Below are positions 44,301 to 52,995 of a DNA stretch of 64,000 nucleotides, piece by piece. The stretch lies in contig NZ_KI911784.1 in NCBI RefSeq assembly GCF_000516515.1, positions 3,194,881 to 3,258,880 of the forward strand. Direction: 5' to 3'. Position numbers and translations under genes: made by a program. Position 1 is the stretch's first letter, and each line of letters opens with the position of its first letter. The notes beneath the pieces are model-generated. The model did not search any database, had not been told where the DNA came from, and was given only the letters and a program-made list of their open reading frames with translations. The DNA is from Chloroflexus sp. Y-396-1 (lineage in GTDB: Bacteria; Chloroflexota; Chloroflexia; Chloroflexales; Chloroflexaceae).

Positions 44301-45062
44301 CGCTGCACGCGAAACCGGCCAGCCACTGAGCGGTTGGGTCAGGGCCAGCATAATGAACTCAGCCGGTCGTTCACGCAGCATCACAAGCGGGTCACGCTCG
44401 AACAGCGGGAATAATGTCTGCGGACCACTGTGCGGAAAGAGAATCTGAATCCATGCCGTAAGCTGTTCGTCTGAAAGCGGAGTAATCGCTCGATGGGCGA
44501 AGCCGGGCCATAGCTCACCGGAAGGCAGGGCAATCACGACACGTGCTTTCGGCCAACGCTCAGACAGATTCACCAGAAATCGTTGCCAGATTGCACGACG
44601 GGCAAGCGGCAGTTCTTCCCAATCATCGATAAGTAGCAAACAGGGGAGATTATGCTCGAGCGGATTGGGAGCCAGATTTCGTCGGGCCAGTGCCCGTACA
44701 ACGATAGCGCGCGGAGTCAGACTCGGAATATCAATATCGCTCAGTAGCAGCCGTACTAGTGGTACTGTGGTCTGACTATTCAGCCATTGCCGGGCAATCT
44801 GCGCTAGCGCCAGACTTCGGCCACTCGCTGGTGGCCCCACAATTGCCAGATGCCGTGTGTCCGCCAGTATGTGCGTTAGATCGAGTTCGGGTAGCAGTGG
44901 GAGATCAAAGGCGGCAGGGAGCAACCGGGAGAGTGGCTCGGCTTCGATCCACTGCTCAATCGCTATCCGCACTTCGCGAGGCAGCCGACGTGGTAAAAAG
45001 AGATCGCGGAGCGCCCGCGGAACAAATTGTAGTTCAGGACGTTCGGCGCTCCGTTCGCTCAT
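41397..45062 (-). CDS. STAND-like NTPase with long HEAT-repeat array
   Basis: A 1221-residue protein. Residues 65-250 resemble a NACHT/STAND NTPase: P-loop GPPASGRS (76-83), in which the usual Lys is Arg, and Walker B CLLLIDDWEELP (141-152). Residues about 300-1210 are a continuous array of HEAT-like repeats, many with the Ala-rich VRxAA pattern (AEVRQAARTVWL, LSIRLAAAAALRD). STAND proteins act as switches that assemble upon ligand binding to a repeat array; some serve in defence, others in signalling. Context here is a cyclase gene and a small NHLP-like gene upstream and R2lox downstream. ATP hydrolysis may be impaired by the Lys-to-Arg change. Confidence 0.8.
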   Translation of the reverse strand: MSERSAERPELQFVPRALRDLFLPRRLPREVRIAIEQWIEAEPLSRLLPAAFDLPLLPELDLTHILADTRHLAIVGPPASGRSLALAQIARQWLNSQTTVPLVRLLLSDIDIPSLTPRAIVVRALARRNLAPNPLEHNLPCLLLIDDWEELPLARRAIWQRFLVNLSERWPKARVVIALPSGELWPGFAHRAITPLSDEQLTAWIQILFPHSGPQTLFPLFERDPLVMLRERPAEFIMLALTQPLSGWPVSRAALYERMAAFATPILATTNDQAGWRIGASARRIYQQAVELAAQSRPEPTTIRNAGAQWRAFCLPLAFGVTLDPQPLITALAESDLPNGERLLLLARALRERPRLDPALSRPLLEEMCRYGGEALNTLVPALPIILTDIGRTQSGQITLLLERIVAQLAPAASHKLLITFLDATDAPPPLRWHAIDLLCQQQMTPPPLPEYTDLIGQAGRCLLAVSSGNAHSWLTNPALQLGLRLLLSGAAGTERQRIIAHYLLQHTELPAPIRALAPAALSNTDLEHAAADPAAEVRQAARTVWLRTGQVDRVARFIMQTHQPWVARDEALADLTLDKEGQTFLVSFALSNRLSLDLRLRAIRFLHRLPGGQMLLKRLIDTESELTIVRAAAAYQFVHYPQAVPFLQSYVSYQHPPLLRRAVVQTLTHIATQSHAAAAAARKILHDLAYRPDIDSELTITLIAALGRYGTAEAITTLGYLLAPIYGVHVLQEWIKALPALIGPAERWLSAAAESTRAILADLIVHSDTVADGVRPILDRPSVLVAHHVLRVSSAAVRAVAQIGQRHPHLYPATKALIEIVLYDASTPRPLTDLLAVLTTPELARLAREAVNDHPLRMAALRAIADRPDGAQILIQLAEATDRDLACNALHQIRPPFSAEVRDTLLRIVCNSSEIGIRLAALQALGRSADSTATPTLMTIVDNEQEAMDIRVAALHAAVAIPVSRLMEIITTQPEPLRSAALYALKRSDRPAPANLLHRMAFDADRTCALAAVDALAGQIPTTTPILLRLVRSHPDLSIRLAAAAALRDTATEDVLPVFIEGLLAPYPALQTQAFALLATADPHHPALRQVLTDPHTPEVLKGLAVQHLSTHTPSDPLIWAVAIHPEHSEQLRCLAIRALAQQADEATIKDLAQLATETETQPLSVRYAAVMAIVSNCTAGNTIARNALVNLATSSIPEIDLWAGSALLTCLIPIEQPER

Positions 45063-45117
45063 AGGTTACCCTTCATGCTGACACAGGCATCGTGAAGAGA
45101 CATGTAAGACCAAATGC

Positions 45118-45336
45118 CTAGAAAAATCCACGACCGGCACTCTTCGAGAGGCGTGGATCTAGCGTACCGGCAAAGGCTTTCAAGCTCTCTGCGTCGAGAC
45201 GCTCGAGCGCCTCAAGCTCTTCCTCGGTGAGATCGTAGCCGGCGCAGGCAGTCCGTGCGTCCGCGATCAGTTTTTCGCGAAACTCCGGATCAACCACTGC
45301 ACGACCGATGATCTGTTCTACGGCTGTTTGTGACAT
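45118..45336 (-). CDS. small NHLP/LigA-like protein, possible RiPP-precursor relative
   Basis: A 72-residue protein with a very strong AAAGGAGGGG before the ATG at 45336. The sequence VEQIIGRAVVDPEFREKLI followed by a YDLTEEELEAL segment resembles leader regions of nitrile-hydratase-like (NHLP-clan) RiPP precursors and the small LigA-like domain (DPxFRxxLxxDP...YDLTxEE). The C-terminus, LDPRLSKSAGRGFF, is short, with no Cys and one Ser. No maturase or peptidase-transporter gene is adjacent, so it may be a stand-alone member of the clan that is not processed. It lies 21 bases after the cyclase gene and 55 before the NTPase-HEAT gene. Confidence 0.75.
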   Translation of the reverse strand: MSQTAVEQIIGRAVVDPEFREKLIADARTACAGYDLTEEELEALERLDAESLKAFAGTLDPRLSKSAGRGFF

Positions 45337-45357
45337 GGTACCCCTCCTTTGTGTTCA

Positions 45358-48300
45358 TCAAGCTAATCGGCGCAACTCGCCATGTGCGCCGATAGCTACC
45401 AGTTCTTGTCTGGCCTGTTTTATGTACGTACTTGCTTCGGTAAAGTTTCGTTGCTGGAGGGCAAGCCCAAAACGTGCAATCGTGCATGCGTGCTCAAAAC
45501 GACAATTAATATCGCGAAAGATTGTGATCGCTTTGGTGAAATAGTCTTCAAACGGCTCATTACGTTCAGACGCAATTTCACCGATCAAGCGTAACGCCAT
45601 CGCTTCATCGAAACGACTCCCAATTTGACCGGCCAGCATTGCCGCTCGCGTGGCATAACCTCCTGCCTGCTCAAGGAGTGAGGCCCTTAATGAGGGATCG
45701 TTCAATTGCCGACTTTGTACCAGTAATGCCTCTGCCGCTGCCCATAGTGCTTCGACCGTCAATTGTGGTACCTGAGTCTGTTCGCCAATCTGGCGGGCCT
45801 CTTCTGCGTAAGCGAATGCGGTTTTCGGATCACCGTTGGCGGTCGCGGCTAGCGCTGCTAGCGCCAGTGTGTTCCCGTACTGGTATTTACTCTGTTGCCT
45901 GGTATAGATAGCTAACGCCTGCTGATAAACATCCAGCGCACGCCGATATTCGCCACGGGCATACGCAATAATGCCGAGCGTATCGTTCGCTTGCGCGACA
46001 CCGAGCTGATCACCCATCTCTTCACAGAGTATCAGGGCATCACGACAGGCTGCTTCCGCTGCATCGTAATGTGCCAGACGATAATAGGCATACGCTTCAT
46101 TGAGTAAAACGCTTGACAGCGCATATTTTGCACTGACGCGGCGAGCTAGCTCTTCGGCCTGGGTATAGTGCTCGACTGCCGCCACATAATTGCTCTGTAA
46201 TTGTGCTAGATAACCCAAGTTGTTGTGGGTTCGCGCCTGACCGTAGAGATCGTCAATGGCCTCTTGAGCACTGAGTGCGTTCAGGAAGTGGTAGCGGGCC
46301 AGATCGTAACGTCCCCGCATGCCGTAGATCATGCCTAATTGTTGTTGAAGCTCGGCTTCAATTCGTTCATCCTCAATGCTGCGTTGATCATTGCGAATTC
46401 GGGCCAATCCGGCTTCGCACATCGCCAGTGCTTCATCGAAGTTGGCCAGGCGGGTCAGAGTTTGCGCCAGATCAGCAGCAATTGCCGCCAGCAGCAACGG
46501 TGGTACTTGATTAATCGCTGTGTTGGCAATAGTCTCGGCGCGGCGAAGTTGGGCAAGGGCTTCCTGATACCGACCTTGCTTTTCAAGGGCTGCGCCCCAT
46601 GATCGCAGCACTTCCGCCTGTACAACCGGTGGGATACGCTCACCACCTAACGAGAGGATCTGTCGGTAAACCGTTTGCGCCTCGTCGTATTGACCAATTG
46701 CGGCCAGCGTTTCCCCCAGTGCCTCCATCGCTTCCCACAGTCTCGGGTCATCACCGTGTTCGCCAATAATGTCAATCGCCCAGCGGTAATAGGTGATAGC
46801 CTGTTGATTGGCATACTCGTCGCGGGCCAGATGACCGGCCAACAGAAGGTACTGAATTGCTCGTTCTGGTGTATCGCTCAGGCGGTAGTGATGGGCCAGC
46901 AGAAAGATAGGGTTAGCTATTGCCCGTACTGTGCGCGTGGTTAACGGGCCATTACGCCCAATCTGCACAATCTGGTACTGGCGAACAGCAGCAAATTCTT
47001 GGCGCAGTCGGGCCAGCTCGTCACTATACCGTTGCTCGAGGTATTCGCCGATTCGGCGGTGTAACTCGCGCCGTCGTGCGAAGAGCATACTCTGGTACGT
47101 TACTTCGTGCAACAAGGCATGACGGAAAGAGTGCACCCGTTCAGGTGCTTCCCGCTCGAGCATAGTTAATTCCTGGGCATCGAGCTGTGCGATAGCATGA
47201 ATCATTCGGCTCGGCTCCTCTCCGTACACCGATTGCAGGACCGGAACCGGAAAGCGCTGCCCAACCACGGCTGCGACGCGCAGCAGTGCCCGTGAACGTT
47301 CATCGAGTTGATCAAGGCGAGCAAGCAATAGTCCGCTCAAACTATCCGGCAATTCGTCAAGAGAAGCCTGTCCTTGCTGCACTGCGCGTACCAGCTCTTC
47401 GATGAATAGCGGATTCCCGGCAGCGCGTTCGATGATTTGTACCCGTACCTCTGTCGGGAGTTGGGCACCGGCGGGAATAGCAGCGATCAGATCGGCGCTG
47501 TCACTCGCCGACAGAGGGGGTAAGGTCAGTATTTCGGCTCCATCACCGGCTGGGTCATCATTCCAGTATAGCGTGTCACGGTGCGTGCCCAGCATCAGAA
47601 TGGGCTTGTGAGTAAGCGAAACCGCAATGTAGCGCCATAAATCGAGTGAGATTTGATCGGCCCACTGGAGGTTATCAAATACGATCACCAATCCACGGTT
47701 GAGCGCGGCAGCATGGACAATGGCCCGGATCATTTCAAATCGACGCTCCTGACGTTGCTGTGGGTCAAGAGTACGGGTAAGGAGATTATCATCGAGATCG
47801 AGCTTGACCAGATCGGCAATAATGGGTAACCAGTCATCGCTGATCCCGGCACTCACCAGGCTCTGCCGTACCTGAGTGGCGCGCGTTATCTGATCGGCGC
47901 CAGCCGGAATTGCACAGAGCGCCTGGAGGAGATCACTCCACGGCGCGTAGGGGGTGCTTTGCTGGTACGATAAACAGCGGACGCTTACAATCTGTGGTTG
48001 GTGTGGTGCACTGCTGATCAGGAGCTCGGCTACTAGTCGCGTTTTGCCAATACCAGCTTCGCCGTTTATCCGTACTACTCGTCCCTGACCACCAAGGGCA
48101 GTGATCAGTCGTTCTTGCAGCCATGCCAGCTCGCGCCGACGACCGACGAGTGCATGCTGGGCAACTGGCGGCGGTGCTTCTCGTTCACCGACGACTCTGA
48201 ACAGTTCGAGCGGTTCGCGCTTGCCGCGGGCACTGACAATTCGCGAGTCGGTGAAAGTGATTGTGGCGCCTACGTTCACCGCGAAGGTTGTCGGCGCACG

Positions 48301-49668
48301 GATTTCGCCCCAATCACTGTGCGCCATGACTCGGGCTGCCACATTCACAGCGTCACCCATCACGGTGTACTCTTTGCGTTCCACATCACCGACATTACCG
48401 GCAAAGACGTTACCACTGTTCAGCCCAATCCGTAACCGCAACTGACCAAGGCTGATATCTGCTAGTTGGGTATTGGTCAGGGTCCTAAATGCACGCTGAA
48501 GATCAAGTGCTGCACGGGCCGCTCGTTCGCTGTGATCCTCTTGCGCAATGGGTGCGCCGAAAATGGCCAACAACTTATTTCCCTCGGTTGAAAGGTCAAC
48601 CTTGTTGACATAACCGCCGTAGCGTTCGATTGCCGTGAAGCAAACCCGCCATACTGCATCAATAATATGTGCTATCGTCTGGGGCGGCAGATCCTCAACA
48701 AGCGATGTCAGTCCTTCGATTTGGGCAAATAGGATTGATACAGGTCGTAAATCAGCTTCCAGATGCGGTCGTTGTGGATCGTCAAGAATCCGATCCACGA
48801 GAATGGCCGGCAAGTAGGGACTAAGTCGTTCTATCGTCCAGAGCAGGTGCAGCGCAGTCTCGCGACTCGGCGACGGCAATTCATAATGGGTTGGCGCGGT
48901 AGATATTGTGCTTTGTCCTGCTACTGCGTGAATTTTTACATAACCGTCTGCCAGCGGTTCACCCTGTGCCCGTCCGGCCAGTGCCGACCATGCCTGTGGC
49001 CCGACCACAATCTCACCACGACCGCCCAACTCTTCTGCCCGTGCCACCCGCTCAACACAAGCGCCCATGGCACTGTAGCGAAGCGATTCCGGACGACCGG
49101 CACTGACCAGCGCAATCCGACCGCTCTCGACGCCGATGTGCATTGTTAGTGGGAACGAGCCAATACCCGGTACTTCGCGCACGAAATTGGCCTGTGATTG
49201 CTGGAGATCGTAGGCCACAGAGGTTGCAGTGTAAGCATGATCGGGATCGGTAAACAAGACAAGTAGCGCATCGCCGCCAAACGTTATCAGATCACCACCG
49301 GCGCGTTGAATGCGCCGAATCAGGGCGCCGAAGTATGTGTTGAGGGTGTCGGTGACAATCTCAATCCCTTCCCGGCCAATACCACTGAGCCGTTCAGCAA
49401 GGGCAGTCGAGCCACTTATATCGGCGAAGAGTAACGAACCATCTACCCACTCTACCCACGGCTGATTATCAGTCGTTGTCAGTCGATGTGCAACCAGACG
49501 ACGGGGTAAATACGTTGTCAGGACATACTGAGCGTTGGCGAGTCGGGCGCATATGGCGTAGAGTTCATGTGGCCGCAGGCTGCCCTGCCAGAGCGCCTGG
49601 GCCTGATCAGCGCCGATGTATCGTGCGATGCGCTGCTGATCAAGCTGGAAAGAGCTATGTTCCGACAT
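45358..49668 (-). CDS. sAC-type class III adenylyl cyclase with AAA ATPase and TPR domains
   Basis: A 1436-residue protein laid out like mammalian soluble adenylyl cyclase: two cyclase domains, an AAA/NB-ARC-like ATPase, and a long TPR array. Cyclase 1 (76-230) has both metal Asp (LFADISGST D83, GGDALL D133) but lacks the transition-state Asn (E206). Cyclase 2 (306-470) lacks the metal Asp (Q316, N364) but has K356, T435, N442 and R446, the base-selecting and transition-state residues. The two therefore build one composite site as in sAC C1/C2. The P-loop GEAGIGKT is at 536-543, Walker B LVIVFDNLQWAD near 690. sAC-type enzymes respond to bicarbonate; this is expected here but not shown. An extended -10 lies at 49779-49787. 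Confidence 0.92.
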   Translation of the reverse strand: MSEHSSFQLDQQRIARYIGADQAQALWQGSLRPHELYAICARLANAQYVLTTYLPRRLVAHRLTTTDNQPWVEWVDGSLLFADISGSTALAERLSGIGREGIEIVTDTLNTYFGALIRRIQRAGGDLITFGGDALLVLFTDPDHAYTATSVAYDLQQSQANFVREVPGIGSFPLTMHIGVESGRIALVSAGRPESLRYSAMGACVERVARAEELGGRGEIVVGPQAWSALAGRAQGEPLADGYVKIHAVAGQSTISTAPTHYELPSPSRETALHLLWTIERLSPYLPAILVDRILDDPQRPHLEADLRPVSILFAQIEGLTSLVEDLPPQTIAHIIDAVWRVCFTAIERYGGYVNKVDLSTEGNKLLAIFGAPIAQEDHSERAARAALDLQRAFRTLTNTQLADISLGQLRLRIGLNSGNVFAGNVGDVERKEYTVMGDAVNVAARVMAHSDWGEIRAPTTFAVNVGATITFTDSRIVSARGKREPLELFRVVGEREAPPPVAQHALVGRRRELAWLQERLITALGGQGRVVRINGEAGIGKTRLVAELLISSAPHQPQIVSVRCLSYQQSTPYAPWSDLLQALCAIPAGADQITRATQVRQSLVSAGISDDWLPIIADLVKLDLDDNLLTRTLDPQQRQERRFEMIRAIVHAAALNRGLVIVFDNLQWADQISLDLWRYIAVSLTHKPILMLGTHRDTLYWNDDPAGDGAEILTLPPLSASDSADLIAAIPAGAQLPTEVRVQIIERAAGNPLFIEELVRAVQQGQASLDELPDSLSGLLLARLDQLDERSRALLRVAAVVGQRFPVPVLQSVYGEEPSRMIHAIAQLDAQELTMLEREAPERVHSFRHALLHEVTYQSMLFARRRELHRRIGEYLEQRYSDELARLRQEFAAVRQYQIVQIGRNGPLTTRTVRAIANPIFLLAHHYRLSDTPERAIQYLLLAGHLARDEYANQQAITYYRWAIDIIGEHGDDPRLWEAMEALGETLAAIGQYDEAQTVYRQILSLGGERIPPVVQAEVLRSWGAALEKQGRYQEALAQLRRAETIANTAINQVPPLLLAAIAADLAQTLTRLANFDEALAMCEAGLARIRNDQRSIEDERIEAELQQQLGMIYGMRGRYDLARYHFLNALSAQEAIDDLYGQARTHNNLGYLAQLQSNYVAAVEHYTQAEELARRVSAKYALSSVLLNEAYAYYRLAHYDAAEAACRDALILCEEMGDQLGVAQANDTLGIIAYARGEYRRALDVYQQALAIYTRQQSKYQYGNTLALAALAATANGDPKTAFAYAEEARQIGEQTQVPQLTVEALWAAAEALLVQSRQLNDPSLRASLLEQAGGYATRAAMLAGQIGSRFDEAMALRLIGEIASERNEPFEDYFTKAITIFRDINCRFEHACTIARFGLALQQRNFTEASTYIKQARQELVAIGAHGELRRLA

Positions 49669-50270
49669 CGGTAAGCCGATCCTCGTTACAAAAGACGCTT
49701 GATCTGTCTTGATCTGATTGCTGCCGGTTAGCAGTGTCTGAACAGGCTCAAACTATAATGACGGTACGTTGCTCTCTCATTATAGCAGAGGCAGGTGCGG
49801 AAACATAGGGTAGATTGGGAAAGAATAGGGGGATTCAACATGTTCACTCTACCCGGCAAGAGGATGTAGGTGAGAGGAAAGAAAAGAAACGTGGATGGAC
49901 CGATAGATTGCCAACATATGTTCAGCGCGTAAGGAGGCGCGCTGCTTCCCACCCCGACGAATGGCTGCGGCTATGCCCCTGCTGTCTCTCAGGTTCTGTC
50001 CATCAGTGCAGCGGTAGGGACGGGTTCATCCCCAGCACCCGCTTGCGGAGGCTGGGGGGTTAGGGGGATGTGATGCTGATACGCCAACCGCACAACTGCA
50101 TAGCGTGGGCCAGAGGCCTTCATTCCCAGGTAACCGCGTGGTTGCGAGAGCGGGTGTGTGATATTCGTCAGGTGTCACTCCGCTTTCGCATCGTTCGGTC
50201 ATCGAAGGCGACTCAAAGCTGAGAAAGCTGAAAATTGCTGGCGCAAAATGAATCAAGGTCGAACACGCTC
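49669..50270. other. intergenic region with degenerate repeats
   Basis: Holds the cyclase promoter and, from about 49960, degenerate repeat sequence: a REP-like block near 50011-50040, a G-rich block after CTTGCGGAGGCTGG, and CATTCCCAGGTAACCGCG near 50125, a motif recurring in diverged form near 53350, 54815 and 59735. No gene is supported. Confidence 0.5.
49779..49787 (-). promoter_or_regulatory. extended -10 promoter upstream of the cyclase cluster
   Basis: TGC precedes TATAAT (49779-49784) on the minus strand, about 110 bases before the cyclase ATG. No strong -35 is visible. A second TATAAT on the plus strand at 49754-49759 leads into no gene. Confidence 0.5.
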
Positions 50271-51443
50271 TCAATAGACAAATTCTTCAATGTGGTAGAT
50301 CACCACTTTGGCGCCAGTGCCAACGACCATTCGTGCTCCTTGTTTAAGTTGATTGAACTGTTCGAAGATCGCCTCATCGCTCAACGGTTGGCTATCAAAG
50401 GCCTGCAATTGGGCGAGATAGGGTGTGTCAGTTGGAATAATTAGTGGTGATAGGTACACAATATCTTCTGGTCCCAGACCCATTGCGGCAATCGCTGCCA
50501 GTGAGTGTTGCACATGGTCATGCGCGAAACGCTCACCACCGGCGCCAACCAGCAGGATGACCCCCACTGCAATTCCAGCCGCTTTAATGGTACGAACTGC
50601 CTCAATAGCCTCTGCCGGTGAACCAGGTTTGTTGAGGAGCCGAAAGACCGTCTCATCACCACTTTCGAGACCCAGATAAATGCGGCGAACACCGGCTGCG
50701 GCCAATTCGCGATATTCGTCTAGGGTCTTGCGCTCGGCGCCGAAAATATCGAGGAAGGCGTAAATGCCTTTGAAGTCGGCCTGTGGGCCGATTCTGAACT
50801 CTTCGTGCACGACTTGCAAGAGTTCACGCAGACGCGGCTGAGGAATGATCAGTGCATTAGCATCACCGAGAAAGATTGCCCTGCGCAAACCGATACCGGC
50901 GCCGACAAATTCCTTCACTCGTTGAATATGGGTGCGAAACGAGCCAGGTGAATGGATGCGAAATGCCCGGTCGCGGTAGAAGGTACAAAAATGGCAGCGG
51001 TTCCAGCTACATCCTTCGGTTGCCTGTAAGACCAGCGCTCGATATTGATCGGGAGGGAGAATACTGATCGGTTTGTAGACCATCCGAAACCGTTCACGTT
51101 CGGCTTCTAACCGATCAACATCCCAGCGCCGAATCCGATCAAACCAGTCGCGTTCGGCTGGTGAAGCCGTCGCCGCGATGTGCTCGATCATCTGTTGGCT
51201 CCACGTGAGCAGCTCGGCAAGCACACGCCGTCGTTCTTCATCGGGTAGTTTGCGCCGCTCTTTCTGACTGGGTGCCAGGACCCGTTTTTGCAGTACGTCA
51301 CCGCTGAGGCCGCGTACATAATTGATCCCGTTGCGAAACGCAACAATTAGTCGACCTTCACCATCGAACGAAACAATCGTGCGCATCGCTTCGGCGATGG
51401 TCAGATGGTATGGTTGCACGTTGATGGTGATATTGGCTGCCAT
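50271..51443 (-). CDS. radical SAM protein
   Basis: A 390-residue radical SAM enzyme. The cluster-binding motif GCSWNRCHFC near residue 130 has the CX4CX2C spacing found in a subgroup of HemN/YgiQ-like radical SAM proteins. GDANALIIP and IYLGLESGDETVFRLLNKPG are the typical downstream strands contacting SAM, and VGVILLVGAGGERFAHDH follows. The N-terminal 110 residues (QPYHLTIAEAMRTIVSFDGEG ... ERRKLPDEERRRVLAELL) are a specific extension. No substrate prediction. It follows the aldehyde dehydrogenase gene by 19 bases and so may be in one transcript; the ATG at 51443 lacks a clear ribosome binding site. Confidence 0.85.
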   Translation of the reverse strand: MAANITINVQPYHLTIAEAMRTIVSFDGEGRLIVAFRNGINYVRGLSGDVLQKRVLAPSQKERRKLPDEERRRVLAELLTWSQQMIEHIAATASPAERDWFDRIRRWDVDRLEAERERFRMVYKPISILPPDQYRALVLQATEGCSWNRCHFCTFYRDRAFRIHSPGSFRTHIQRVKEFVGAGIGLRRAIFLGDANALIIPQPRLRELLQVVHEEFRIGPQADFKGIYAFLDIFGAERKTLDEYRELAAAGVRRIYLGLESGDETVFRLLNKPGSPAEAIEAVRTIKAAGIAVGVILLVGAGGERFAHDHVQHSLAAIAAMGLGPEDIVYLSPLIIPTDTPYLAQLQAFDSQPLSDEAIFEQFNQLKQGARMVVGTGAKVVIYHIEEFVY

Positions 51444-51462
51444 AAGACTGTTGCTGCTAAAG

Positions 51463-52995
51463 CTATTCTGGCAACAGGGTATCCCACCACAGACGGCCCT
51501 GGCGACGCTGCATCAGATCGACGTGAATATGTTTGATTTCCGTATATTCATCGAGTCCGTAACGTCCCATTTCTCGTCCGAAACCACTCTGCCGATACCC
51601 ACCAAACGGTGCGTGTGGGTTGAGAACGTGATGCTCGTTGATCCAGACAGTGCCGGCGCGAATGCGGCGAGCTACCGTCAGGGCGTGCTGTAAATCGCGC
51701 GACCAGACCGACGCAGCGAGACCGTAGATGCTGTTGTTTGCAATCCGAATCGCTTCGCCAATATCGTTGTAGGCAATAACCGACAGCACCGGACCAAAAA
51801 TTTCTTCCTGTGCAATTCGCATTTCTGGCCGCACACCGGTAAAGATGGTCGGTTCGATGTAATGGCCGTGGGAAAAGGCTTCACCAAGTGGTCTGCCACC
51901 GCCAACAACAACCGTCGCTCCTTCTTCGCGACCAATGGCAATGTATCGTTCGACCTTCTCGCGCTGTCGTTCACTAATCAGTGGCCCAATATCGGTTTCC
52001 AGATCCATCGGGTCGCCGATCCGCATCCCACGGACTCGTTCTACAAGACGATCAACCAGGGTGTCATGTAACGTGTGCGGTACGAGCAACCGTGAACCGG
52101 CTTCGCACAGTTGCCCGGAGTGATAGAATGCCCCCCATAAGACACCATCAACAACCAGATCGAGATCGGCATCGGGCAAGATCAGCATTGCATTCTTCCC
52201 ACCCAGTTCTAGTGTTACCCGTTTAACATGCTGTGCAGCCAGAGCCATAATCTTGCGGCCAACTTCCGTGCTGCCGGTAAACGCCACTTTATCTACTGCC
52301 GGATGGGCAACCAGGTACTCGCCTACCTCTCCACCTGGTCCGAGCACGAGATTGACAACACCCTTCGGGAGGAGATTGAGTTCGTGAATCGTTTGGAAAA
52401 TCGCCAGTGTACTGAGGGGTGCCAGCGACGAGGGTTTAAAAACCACCGTGTTGCCGGTTGCCAGTGCCGGGCCGAGTTTCCATGCAGCCATACAAAAGGC
52501 ATAGTTCCATGGAATAATTTGGGCGCAGACACCGATTGGTTCGCGCCAGACAAAATTCCACGATACTGTCGGTAGCTCGTTCCACGGCAGCGGTTCGTAA
52601 GGATGTTTGCGGGCCAGTTCGGCACAACCGCGCAAAATTTCTAGCCCCAAGGTAATGTCATTGTAGGTGGTTTTTCGTAATGGAACCCCGGCATCTCGCG
52701 ATTCGATCTCAGCGAGTTCAAAGTTGCGTGCTTCTAAGGCATCGGCAATCGCGTGTAGGATTTCGGCCCGCTGTGCCGGAGAGGTATGCGGCCACGGCCC
52801 ATGATCGAAGGCGGTTCGGGCGGCCATCACTGCCCGATCAACATCGTTCGTCGTAGCACTTGCACATATTGCAAGGGGTTGACCGTTTGCCGGATCGTAA
52901 ACGGTGAACGTCTGATCGCTTGTTGCTGGACGCCATTCGCCATCAATATACAAATTGTAGTGGGGTAGCTCTGCTGCGGAGTGTTCGTGCACCAT
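51463..52995 (-). CDS. aldehyde dehydrogenase (BetB-like)
   Basis: A 510-residue NAD(P)-dependent aldehyde dehydrogenase. Visible hallmarks: IIPWNYAFCMAAWKLGPALA (Asn), VFKPSSLAPLSTL (cofactor Lys), FTGSTEVGRKI, the general base Glu in TLELGGKNAML near 263, and the nucleophile Cys in HSGQLCEAGSRLLV near 297, with the late EEIFGPVLSV and PFGGYRQSGFGREMG. The overall pattern is that of betaine/aminoaldehyde or broad-specificity dehydrogenases. AGGAG lies upstream of the ATG at 52995. Substrate remains open; no choline or betaine genes are adjacent. Confidence 0.93.
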   Translation of the reverse strand: MVHEHSAAELPHYNLYIDGEWRPATSDQTFTVYDPANGQPLAICASATTNDVDRAVMAARTAFDHGPWPHTSPAQRAEILHAIADALEARNFELAEIESRDAGVPLRKTTYNDITLGLEILRGCAELARKHPYEPLPWNELPTVSWNFVWREPIGVCAQIIPWNYAFCMAAWKLGPALATGNTVVFKPSSLAPLSTLAIFQTIHELNLLPKGVVNLVLGPGGEVGEYLVAHPAVDKVAFTGSTEVGRKIMALAAQHVKRVTLELGGKNAMLILPDADLDLVVDGVLWGAFYHSGQLCEAGSRLLVPHTLHDTLVDRLVERVRGMRIGDPMDLETDIGPLISERQREKVERYIAIGREEGATVVVGGGRPLGEAFSHGHYIEPTIFTGVRPEMRIAQEEIFGPVLSVIAYNDIGEAIRIANNSIYGLAASVWSRDLQHALTVARRIRAGTVWINEHHVLNPHAPFGGYRQSGFGREMGRYGLDEYTEIKHIHVDLMQRRQGRLWWDTLLPE

